Source: Diphasiastrum complanatum (taxonomy: Eukaryota; Streptophyta; Lycopodiopsida; Lycopodiales; Lycopodiaceae). From it: a DNA stretch of 64,000 nt. A program made the translations under genes and the position numbers. The stretch's first letter is position 1. The number at the start of each line of letters is the position of its first letter. Where the stretch lies: NCBI GenBank assembly GCA_029204225.1, contig CM055102.1, positions 36,760,585 through 36,824,584 on the forward strand, read 5' to 3'. This document shows, piece by piece, positions 24,401-36,400 of the stretch. Under the pieces are notes generated by a model. That model made no database searches. It saw only the letters and a list, made by a program, of their open reading frames with translations, and was not told where the DNA came from.

Positions 24401-27400
24401 ATGTCTTCTATGTACTTAGTAGCAATCAATGTATCATCAACATAAACACCGATGATTACAATTTCCCCATTAAGGTACTTTGTGTAAACATTTGGATCAG
24501 CACTAATAGGTGTAAAGCCAAGAAACTTCAAATTTTCATCTTTCTTTTGGAACCAGGCCCTTGCTGATTGCTTTAGGCCATAGATGTTCCCCCTCAAAGA
24601 GCAAACATGCTTAGGAAATTCATGGGAAATAAATCCCTCGGGCTGCTCCATGTAAAGCTCTTCTTGTAACTCTCCATAAAGGTAGGCTGTTTTTTCATCC
24701 ACTAAGTGGACAATCAAATTATGTTGAGCTGCAAATGAAAAAATATATCTCACACTGGAATGTTTGATAACCGAGGAAAAGGTTTCAGAGTAGTCTATAC
24801 CATATTTCTGTGTAAAGCCTTTTGCCACCAATCGAGCTTTGTATCAATTGATCTTGCCATCTGGTCCAAACTTGTATCAAAATATCCATTTGCATTTAAT
24901 TGCCTTCCTTCCCTTTGGTAGAGGTTTGAGATCCCATACCTTTCTTTGATGCATGGAATCTATCTCATCTTCCATGGCTATTAAGCATCATCCAACGAAG
25001 GAACATTCATAGGACCACAAATATCTGTATGAACCATTTCTAAAGGCTTCTTCGCTCGGAAAGCTTTTTATTAAAAGGAGATCTGTGCATCTTTCCTTTG
25101 TAACAAGGATCACATTCGAGATTAGAAATACCTTCTTGGATTTTACAACCAACAAAGTGACCTGCTGAGCTTCTTTCATGAAGAGATTTTAAAGACACAT
25201 GACATAATCTTCTATGCCATAAAACATCAAAGTCTAATACCGCATGCAACTCCTCTTTGTTCGGTGAAACCTCTAAGTAATAAAGATTTCTCTTTCTTGT
25301 TGCCTGAGTTACAACAGCCTTTGTTTTTATGTCTAGTACACGACATACATCCACATCAAAAGACATTTTTAGTCCTACATCAATTACTTTTGCTACAGAG
25401 ATAAGGTCTTTCATCAAAGAAGGAACATAGAGAGCTCCATTAAGAAACTATCATTCCCTTGAAGGTCCTTAGTCTTAGATCTCCTATTCCTTCAACTCTA
25501 TGCATGCTACCATCTCCTAGTATAACTTGCTTTTCATAAGAGATAGGAGAAAGATTTGAAACAATGTTTTTGCTAGAAACAATATGTGAAGTAGCACCCG
25601 AATCAAGTACCATCTCAATATCTAAAATTACCATATTGCACTCTTCATGTTCCTTGGTCATGTAGGTGCACGAAAGTTCTTCGGCTGATTTGGATGTCTC
25701 TCCAACTTCATAGGTGAAGTTGTTACAAAGGGAAGATGCATAGATCTCCCTTTAATAAGAAGCTTTCCGAGCTAAGAAGCCTTTGGAAATGGTTCATACT
25801 GACATCTGTGGTCCTATGAATGTTCCTTCATTAGATGATGCTCAATACTTCATTACATTCATCGATGATTATACAAGGATGTGTATTGTGTATTTCATAA
25901 AGCAAAGATCCAAGGCATTTGAAATGTTCAAAGAATTTCAAGCTTTTGTAGAAGGGACTACAAAACACAAACTCATCGTTTTAAGGTGTGATGGAGCGGG
26001 AGCATTTCTAATGAGTTTCTAGACTATTGTAGACAGAAGGGCATTACACATCAAGTTAGTAAAGCCTATACTCCCCCAACGCAATGGAGTTGCCGAAAGA
26101 AGAAATCGGACTTTGGTGCAAGTGCATGCTTGCACATGCACATCTTTCCAAAAGATATTGGGCCGATGCAATTGGAGCAGCCAATTACCTCTTCAATCGA
26201 GTATTGAAAACTTCTTCATATCCAAAATCTCCATATGAACTATGGTGGGGGAGGAAGCCAAATATTGCTCATGCAAAAGTTTTTGGATGCTTAGCACATG
26301 TGTTTGTGCCAAAGGACAAAAGAACAAAGCTGGATCAGCATTCCAAAGTAGGTATATTCATTGGGTATGTAAATAGCACTTCTTACTACCGAGTCTATTT
26401 TCCTTCAAAAAATACCACTTTGGAATGTAGAGAAGTTGTTTTTGAAGACAAATTTCTAGATGATATAGATCGAACGGGATTCGATTTTTATGATCGATTT
26501 GTTTCTGAAGTGCCTAAGCCAAGTATAGAACCATATGCAGTTTTGCATGATGACATGCAAGATCCAGGAAGCTCATCGAGACCAAGGAGAATTCAGCATG
26601 GAGATATACCTGAAGAGCTACTTCGAAGATCCTCGAGGCTTGGTAAGGAGCCCATGAGGGAGAATCAACATGACTATCTTGTCGAAGTATGTTGTTTTGC
26701 AGGAGAACCCACATCCTATAAGGAAGCTATAGGAGGAAAGGAAAAAGACAAATGGCCATGCAAGATGAAATAGATTCCATTCATCGAAGGAAGGTATGAG
26801 ATCTCAAGCCTCTACCCGAAGGAAGGCATAGACCAAATGACAAGATCAATCGATACAGAGCTCGATTGGTGGCAAAGGGCTTTACACAAAAGTATGGTAT
26901 AGACTACTTTGACACTTTTTCCCCGGTTATCAAATATTCTAGTGTGAGATATATATTTGCATTTGCTGCTCAACATAATTTGATTGTCCACTTAGTGGAT
27001 GAAAAAACAGCCTACCTTTATGGAGAGTTACAAGAAGAGCTTTACATGGAGCAGCCCGAGGGATTTACATCCCATGAATTTCCTAATCATGTTTGCTCTT
27101 TAAGGGAGAGCATCTATGGCCTAAAGCAATCAGCAAGGGCCTAGTTCCAAAAGAAGGATGAAGGTTTGAAGGTTCTTGGTTTTACTCTTATTAGTGCTGA
27201 TCCAAATGTTTACACAAAATACCTTAATGGGAAAATTGTAATCATTGGTGTTTATGTTGATGATACATTGATTGCCACTAAGTCCATGGAAAATATGGAG
27301 ATAGTCAAAAAGCAAATATCCTCTATATTTGAAATTGCAGATATGGAAGAAGCCAAAGTTTATCTTGGTGTGCAAATTGAAAAGGAAAACTATAACTATT

Positions 27401-30400
27401 TCCTACATCAATCTCTTTATATTTCAAAGCTTTTTGACAGGCTTAACATGCAGGATTGTAAGGGGAAAATGGTTCTTATGCCTACGGGAACCATATTATC
27501 GAAGGATGATTGTCCTACAACCAAGGAGGAAAAAGGGCAGATGGCTCTTATTCCTTATCAACATTTCATCGGTTCCCTTATATACTTAGCAACTTGGACT
27601 AGGCCTGAAATAGCTTTTTCAGTTTGCAGCCTTAGTCAATTCAATGCTAATCCAGGTTGAAACATTGGAAGTTAGCATAGCATGTTTTGAAATATCTCAA
27701 GCATAATGGACTTCATTTTTCCCATGACAAAAGCATAGAGGTAATCACCTATACAGATGCAAGTTGGATGTCCAAAAAGGATGATTCAAAAAGCATCTCC
27801 GGATGTGTTTGTCTAGTTGCAGGTGCTACTATTTCATGGGTATATAAAAAGCAATCAATTGTTGCTCAATCATCTTGTGAATCGGAATATGTGGCAGCAA
27901 AAAAAGCATGCAATGAGATCTTATGGATGCAATACATTTCAAACCAGCTTGGAGTTTTTCAAGAAAATCCTTCCTTACTTCTCATAAATAACACTTCAGC
28001 TATCTTACTAAACAAGGATTCAGTATTTCATCCAAGAACTAAGCACATAGCTATGAGATATCATCACATCAAAAATTTGGTGGAAAAAAAAATCATCGAA
28101 GTGGAGTATGTGCCAAGTGGTAGCCGACATCTTCACCAACCTTTGGATAAGAGCTTATTTGAAAAGCATCGGGAGGCATTGGGAGTTATTTATTTAAACA
28201 GGTTTAAGGGGGAGTTGTTGAACTTATAAACCTAGTTAAATAAATAAGTCATGGCACATGGTCATACTTGGGTCCAAATTTTTAAGGGCCCAAAATAACT
28301 TAGGCAAATTTTTTTGTTACAAACTCGTGGAAGGCCTTTTTGCATGATGATGCCACATACCCATTTGAGTTTGCTAGACCCCCATGCACATGTGCATGGG
28401 GGAGAATAAGTTAGTTGCCACCTATCATGACATGCATGCAACATGCAAAATGCATGCATGAGAATTTGGACACTTGGCAATTGCATGCCAACTATTGTAC
28501 ATACTCAAATTCTAATTAATAGAGGCTCCACGAGTTGGAGAGAGTGAGATTTTGGAATCATCTTCCATCTTCATCATTTATGTGTCTTCTTGATCCTTTT
28601 TTGGTGTAGGAACTCGTTGCTGGACAGATCTGGATTTCAGATGGTTCTCCCTCATCACTCATCCAAAAATTTTGAGGAGAACAATTGCAAACTGATCGTA
28701 GGAGGAGGGCGCTACTATTCACATCATTTCTACTTCCAATTAGTGCATTTCAGAAGCCAGAACAGCCATCGATTGTGACATTCTGTAAGGTGCTCGTGAA
28801 GGTGGTTTAGTTCTTAGCACTAAAGCTTGTGATCTACTGGTCTTCGAGGAGGTAGTTGAGCCGAGAGTCCCTCCATAAATAAATCGCTGAATTCCTCGAG
28901 CAATTTTGCCACTTCTGTTGACAAATTTTCTTGTTGCTCCTTTTTCCCTTTTGTAGCCTCTCGACAAACCCAAAGGAAATATTTTGATTTCTTACTGTGT
29001 GGTTCTTTTCATCACTAATGCAGTAACGAGCAAAACCTTGTTGGCAGCTTTCGCAGATCCTCCAAGTGCAGCCTTTCCATCTTCCAATATGCACTGGAAT
29101 GTTCAATGTCGGCAATGTTTGTATCTAGTACTCCCTTTGCCATTTCCACCTTAAGGATTTGATCACATTTTTGGTAAGCAAGCTGAACTGTTCCACTATG
29201 CTCCTTGAAATGTGATTATGTGAAGCTCCGGAGTCAATCATGAAATCTAACTTCCTCCCTACAATCTTTCCAAAAAGAAATAACAATTCAAACCACTTTT
29301 GGGGATTGCCCCATGGAAGTTCCTTTCCATAATTGCATTTCTTCCAAACATAAGACTGCTCTCTTTTTTTACTTCCACTTAGTTCAAATCACTTAAATCA
29401 AATCAAGTAACTGAGGGTTATTCATGTCCAAACAAGCATGCATCCTTGAGACCAGAAGTAGGACCTTTGCCTAACCACGCCCACACAGATCTATCACAAA
29501 ATTAGTCCATAAAAAACATCCATCCGACAATTCGTGCTTTCACCATCAAGTAGCACATTGCCTCAAAAATGCCCCGCCATTTTGGTCGACAACCGTTATA
29601 GTTGAATGATCGGTAGTCGTGCATCGGCGGTAGCTAACTACCCATGCTTTACACCTAAAGTCGAGCACCAAACGACATAGCAACGGGCCAAGCACTGGTG
29701 GTGCAAGCCCTTAGATGTCGGTGACGCAAGAAGGTTGAAGTAAGGGTCCTTCCAAACAATAATCATCCCCAAGGATCAACTTTATGAAATTTGGAAGATG
29801 TTACATTCTTACATAGACTGACTGGTCTTGGGGGCCACCAACACATGTTGGGCACAGTGCTTGGCTTGTGCTGGTAGAGGGAGCTGAGACCTAGCAACTG
29901 TATTCTTGGTGTTGGTTGAGCTGCCCAAGTTTTTGTCTACCGAACTCCACCTATAATTCGTTGTGATCCTTCACGCTCCCTCTTTCCTGGAATAGAGTGA
30001 TGTATGGTAAAGCGCGCTTTTCTAGACTTAGTTTTTACTTTGCTGATTAAGCCTAAGCTCTCGGACATGGATTCCAAAGTTGTCTAGGTTGGCAGAATCA
30101 ACTCGACTCCTAGACATGGGTCCCAAGAGCTATCTATGACTGCTTGTTTCAAGACCTACTACAAGGATCCAAACCAGGATGCCGAAACAAGAGAAACAAT
30201 GGGAACGGATGGTGGCTCAAACCTAGCCAACCAATCTAGCTTCTATGCCATTAATTATGACTTTAGTCCTATGAGAGCCCCAACCCCTCATAGCCATAAT
30301 TAATCTATGGGTTGAGATCGGCCTATTGACCTTACGGGACATTAACCCGAGATTAGTCCAATCCAAGGCGTGACAACTTGACTTGCTCAACATAGGTCAG

Positions 30401-33400
30401 AAGCTCAATCTTTGACTCTCTAAAATTGCTCTAGGACTTTTGGGAGGGTCATCCATCCGAGTCTTCCAGAGCATGCTTGTCACACCCGAGTCATCTTTCC
30501 AACAATTTCATGGGCCAATCCAAATCGTAATTGAATCACGTTCAAATCGGTTAGGCCAAGCTCAAACATCAAATCATTTTAGGGTTTGTTTTTTTACCAC
30601 TACTTTTATTCTTGGCCTTCTGTCGCATTTGGTCTCCTGATTCCTAACTCCTAAGTCCTTACGATTGATTTCTAATTAACATATGCTCAGTGTTGAGTGT
30701 TCAATGACCATTGGTGTGAATGGCTCTCTGTCAAAAGTTAAGAAGATTGAAATTAGCAAAAGTCTTCAAAAACACTGAATAGTAGGTCTAAGGTTACAAT
30801 TTACTAATATGATTGGTCAGTCGTATGTCAATAACCTTTAACTTTTCAGCAACACCCATCATCAATCTCACTTATATGCCTAGCCCTTATTGGAGCCTTA
30901 TGACACCATAAATAGGCAATTAGATACCTATGAATAGGCCCTTGGAGACTAGGATAGTTCACATAGACAAAATATAAGCTTTGCCACCTGCACATCAATT
31001 TCATAAAGTTCACACATTTCTATACTAATTCATAAAAGTATGTGCTGGCACAAAGACCAAAAAGTCTATCAAATTGTAAAGTTATCACCCACGTGTTGAA
31101 CAAGATTATGAATGAAAAAATATGAGTTTCATAAAGGTGATAATGTTAACATACTCTAGATGCAACTTGGTGCATTGACCAAATGTCAATTTCAACATCA
31201 TATTCAGAACGACAAGCTTCTCAACCTCACAACAATCCCATTCACCACAGTCAAATTTTAAAACATTCACGTCAATAATCATGACCTTTGAGATACCTTA
31301 GCTATTTTTACATTGACCCAATGAGTGCATGTTTTCCCAAAAAGCCCAAAATGCACTTTTCTTGAAAACAAGCTACAAGCATCCTACAACTAGCAGTAAA
31401 GAACCCCAACAATCAAGAATGAAACTCACGCAGTAGACAAACTATAGAAAGCAAATGAAGGTATTTGATACAAAAAATATAACAAGAATAGATCCAAATT
31501 AGGAAAACATTGATCATGACAAAAGTGGCATTGAGAGATTGATTGTCAAAGAATCTGAATGGGTCAAAACTTACATATACGCTTTTTAAATTTCTTACCC
31601 AGACTTGAAAGGCAAGAACTCCTCGTCACCAATTACATGCAAAGATTCTATATTTTTGTTGAACTTATCATATCCATCCAAGGAAGAGGATTCCAAGGTC
31701 TTCTTGATCATGTCCTTTGACATATCCATGGTGATAAGTCTTTCAATACCACCTAAAGACATCAAGTTCATGGAACTCACGTTTCAATTATCAAAATTGC
31801 ATCAAACCGAAGACCAACAATCAAATAGTTGTTGATGTGCATCTTATTAGATAATGATAATACCAAGAATATTCAAAGACATTTCAAACAAATTCACATT
31901 ATCTAAATAAATATGGCCAATAAAGTTGTCACAAGCACTCACCACGACCTCTTATACTTCTCTTGACATGGTCCACAGCACCGCCTAAATTCAATGCCAC
32001 AGGAAATTTGTGGGTGCAATCCTATGCATCACATGATTATGAATGAAAAAAATCAATTAGCACTTACAAACTATACATGTCTCCACCATCTGGAGATAAC
32101 AATGGGATGTATGGTTGCAAAGGGCATAGACAAAGATCATGAAAACTACTACTATGATGAAAAGGCATAGCAAATAATTCAATAAAAAAATCCTAAGATT
32201 ATCAATTGAAAATTGAATAGGTAACAAATTGGTTGAATAGTAACTATATGTCCAAAAGCAAAACAAAGGATGATTCATTTAATATGAAGCACATGATAGC
32301 ATTCGTGTAATCTAAAAGCATCTACATGGTTAATGCCATTTCCTTAATAAGTGTCTAAATGCTACTATCTTCATGGTTAATGCCATTTCCTTAATAAGTG
32401 TCTAATGCTACTTGGTTGTCATGCTTCTTCTACATAGGTAACAACTCAAATGTTCTACCTATCATAGACCAATGAGCCAAAAATGCAATAGCCATAAGTT
32501 TAACGACTACATAGAAGTGGACATATGAGTTGTAGGCTCTTGAGAGCAAAGTTGCATGTAAGGGGCATTGCAAGCCAAATGTCATGTGTCCTATACTTAT
32601 TTGTTCATCCATTGATAAATTGCTGATTTTCTCAAACACTCATTATTCTTTGGGATGATTTTGCTCAAAACTTGGCATACATACATTTTTTAGGGCTATG
32701 AGAATATGTTTTTGTTGTCAGAAGGCAAGATACCATAGCTTCAAAGGGACCTACACAAGATCAGCATATTAGGAGGGATACTCAACTTCACATCACTTCT
32801 TCTTTAGCAAACAATTACCTAGGATGTCCATTGAGTCAAAGACAGTGTCAAATGATGAGACATGTCACATACATCCCTATCTAACAGCGACACAATGATC
32901 AAACATAGTGCTGAGTGCAGCGACTGATAGCCACCAGAGTGTCACCCAATGCCACACAATGTCAAATGCATCGACATCATCCATGACGACATTGTGGCAC
33001 CTCATCTATAGCCTCCTCGACATTAGCACCAGGAGCATCCTCAACTTCTACCATTACATCTTTCTTCAGCTAAATGCCATGATAGTAGCAAATATTTACA
33101 TAGTTGTTATAGTTGTTTATTCCTACTTGTTCCTTTATTTAAGGGTGGTGACAAAAATGATCGCTCTAATTATAGGAAATATGATTGGCCACACTTTGGC
33201 AAAACTTGATTGTTGGCTGGAAATCAATGGATTATGGGCAGAAGAGTAAGTTGGGTTTCAAAATATCCATTCCACTGTTCACCACTTGGTGACCTTGAGA
33301 ATCTATGATTGAAGAAAGCCAAAGGAAGCAAATCCAATCTTCATTGCTGCTTTGTAGATATTTGCAAAGCCTTTTGCACAATTCCAATACAAAAATTATG

Positions 33401-36400
33401 TGAAAAAATGGAAGAAATTCAAGTGCCAATGGGTATACGTCAACAAGCAGTTGGACAGCTCTACAAAAAAGTGATTGCAAAGGTTAGATGCTCAAGAGAT
33501 TGTACAGTATAGTTTTAATTGGAGTGAAAGAGCAAGCTATGGAGTATCTTAGCTTTAATACTAGGTCAACCAAGAAAGAATGAGAAACTTAGCCATGAAA
33601 AGACACCATATACAAGAGAAATTACTTCAGCATCTCACATTCATAGAGAATGAGGTTAACATCTCAAGCACATGCATAGAAAGTATAGGTGGCATCCACT
33701 TGATTGAGCTACTTGGCCAAGTGAGTCAGTTGCACTAATTTTCTTTTAAGTTAAAAATAGCAGGCCCCATGTAATTCTCAAATAACATGCCCCATTATAT
33801 ATGTACAAGTTACAATAATGCTAGTGTTTAGCCAAAGGGGTGAAATAGGCATTACTCTTCAAGAACCTCCCTTGATGCCAATTTTATCTAAGCCAACATA
33901 GTAACAATGTTTTGAACTTCTAAAATATGTCTTTGGTAAATAGTTAAGTAATAATATCCGCAATCAAATTGTTGGTGGTATGCTAGCTCAATCTCACCAC
34001 TTTGCACTTTCTCTCATAAAAAGTACTCCTCTATATGTTGTGTCCTTGCATGGTAGACTACCTTCGTTGCAACCTGAATACAACTTTGGTTGTCACAATG
34101 GAGTAATCTAGGTCCTACTTGAGTGATTTGCATATCGTCAACTAGACGTCGTAATGACATAGCTTCACACACAATCCTTGTAGTTTCCATATACCCAACT
34201 TCAATCATTGATAAGCAATGTTGATCTCTGATCGTCTTTATCATCTACCCAATCTAAACCTGCAAAACATTCCAGCTGAAGATCACCATCATCAGGATAT
34301 CCAATCTCATAGGTTATTGTCTGTCAGACCCTCTCTAAAGTCTACTTACAAGCAACAAAGTATCATACCCTGGTCGATCACCAATCTCAAACTTTATTCA
34401 ATTGTCAGCAAATACATAGCATGAGCAAGCATGAGACCCTTGGAGCTAGCTGGCTTGTCTCCTCAAACCTTTGCTTCATATAATGTGATGAGGAATCCCT
34501 CTCTCTAGGCTCACCTATACACAATCCTCAAGCATCCCTTAACCTTGACACATCCTAATGTCGACACATGGCAAACTCCATGCATAGCCGACACTTGCCA
34601 CTTCGCAATACCCTAACATATAAGCAAACGAGAAGGCCGACATGTGTCACTAATACACTGGACCAAGTTTTCCAGTGAGCATATGGCACGTGTCATGTTT
34701 GTCAAGTCAACTCTAGTCTCTGACATGTGTCAGTCACACACTAAGTGTCCCAATGTGCATATGACAAGTGTCTTGTTGACCAATCAGCTCTCTCCTCCTT
34801 TTTAGCAAGTCAGTCCAGCCATTGACCCAGTACCCTAAACCAAAGTTGAGCATGCAACTCTGACGTCCATGGCTCTAATTAATGTTTATTAACAATTTAG
34901 TTACAAAAATCATCACCAGGTCGGTGACTAAAGCATTTCAGTAATTACAAATGAGAATTGTTAGATGCAAGTTGGGCTCTAACGTATTCCCTGCATGACC
35001 AGTTACTAGGGGCCGAGGGCCATGGCATTGGCAAGGGCCAATAACTGGGATGGACACCAGGGGACCCATTGCGTCACTGGTAATGACCCGGTGTGACCGC
35101 CCGACAGGATGTCAGTAGGCGAAGTATGACCGTTTGGACCCTAATTGTCAGCAGCGGAGTTGCCTCTGCAGGACGAGCAGCTAGCCGGCAGTTAGCTGGG
35201 GTGATCGTTAGTGTCGCACGGGGCATGGGAGTGGTGCCTTAGAGTCACGCACTAATTGCAGGTAGTGGATTTCATGGAACCATGAGGACTGATCACCCTT
35301 GCATGGCAGCCATGTGTCCCAAGCCCATAATAGTAATCAGATAGACTCAAGAGGGCACCTACGGTTGGGTGGATCATTCTACACACCGGCCATCAGAGTT
35401 TGGAGAGCTCCTGGAGATTGGAGTGCAACATTTGGTATCAGAGCCTCGTTCTAGAGAGAGGATGCCCCATTTAAGAGTCTGATTTTTGTAGGATTCTTGA
35501 AGGATTTGAGGTGGGAAAGCATAGTATTGGGGAAACGCGTTTCCCAGCCCTTTTTGGCTGGGAAATGTGTTTCCCAGCATATCTCGTTTTCCCGAACATG
35601 GGAAACGCCCCTGGGAAACTTCTTTTCAGACTCGAGCTGGAAACAATCATGATTTTGACTAGACACGCTCTTTCTCAGAAAACAAGATCGCTGGACAGCA
35701 AGCTATGTTTTTCCTCTGAACTATTGCTACAAGAATTTTCTATACTATCTAGATTCTCAATTATATGTCATATGATGTGTATCGTTTCCCGTTTCCCATA
35801 TTCCATTTCTCGTTTCCCGTTTCTCATTTCCTGAGGGGGCTGTGTTTCCCGAGTGGGAAACGTTTCCCAAAACTATGGTTGAAAGTGAGAGAGACAACAA
35901 ATAGGAGCAGTAGGAACTCCAGCTCCCAGTTGCAGTCAGTTTCCAGAGTTCGGAATTGCGATTTCAAGCTTCCCACAGCTGGTTCTACGATGGACTGCAA
36001 AAGGGGCAGCAAGGGACTGCAGGGGGTCTAGTGCCCAAACAACATTCACATTTTCTGCTAGGAGGCCCAGCACTGATGTTCAAGGGGCCACCGCACCTGA
36101 ATATGCTGATAGATACAAGGAAGTGCTTATCAAGATTCCAGAAGAAATTGCAGAGTGGCTTGCGGTACACAAGTTTGTGTTTGGTCTTCAAGAAGAGTTG
36201 AGGCCGCATGTGCTAAATGCATAGTGTAAGACCTTGGAACAAGCAGTTGCTATGGCTCTCAACTACGAAGGCAATGTCAGAAGCAAGCCTGATTTTGGAG
36301 TGCCTTTTATGCACCAGAAAAAGACGTCACGGAAAGTTGGCCAGCCGAGCCATAGAAATCTCCCACAGGGACACCCTATCCAGATGTAGCAGGTTTTGAA

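Larger units (their letters stand above)
22872..25719 (-). mobile_element. copia copy E1 (integrase deleted), head-to-head with E2
   Basis: Minus-strand copia with 3' LTR (about 22872-23467, starting TGTTGAACTTATAAAC on the minus strand), RNase H, RT, GAG-pre-integrase and protease. The integrase is almost wholly deleted: [12 protein letters not shown] near 25010 is followed within about 50 bp by the pre-RT segment. Its 22872-25106 part is an inverted copy of 25720-28780. Confidence 0.88.
25720..28780 (+). mobile_element. copia copy E2, 5'-truncated, with 3' LTR
   Basis: Begins abruptly in the GAG-pre-integrase region (TTACAAAGGGAAGATGCA) and runs through integrase, RT and RNase H to a polypurine tract (AAGGGGGAG near 28207) and 3' LTR at 28216-28780. 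The reading frame is broken by several stops. Confidence 0.88.
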
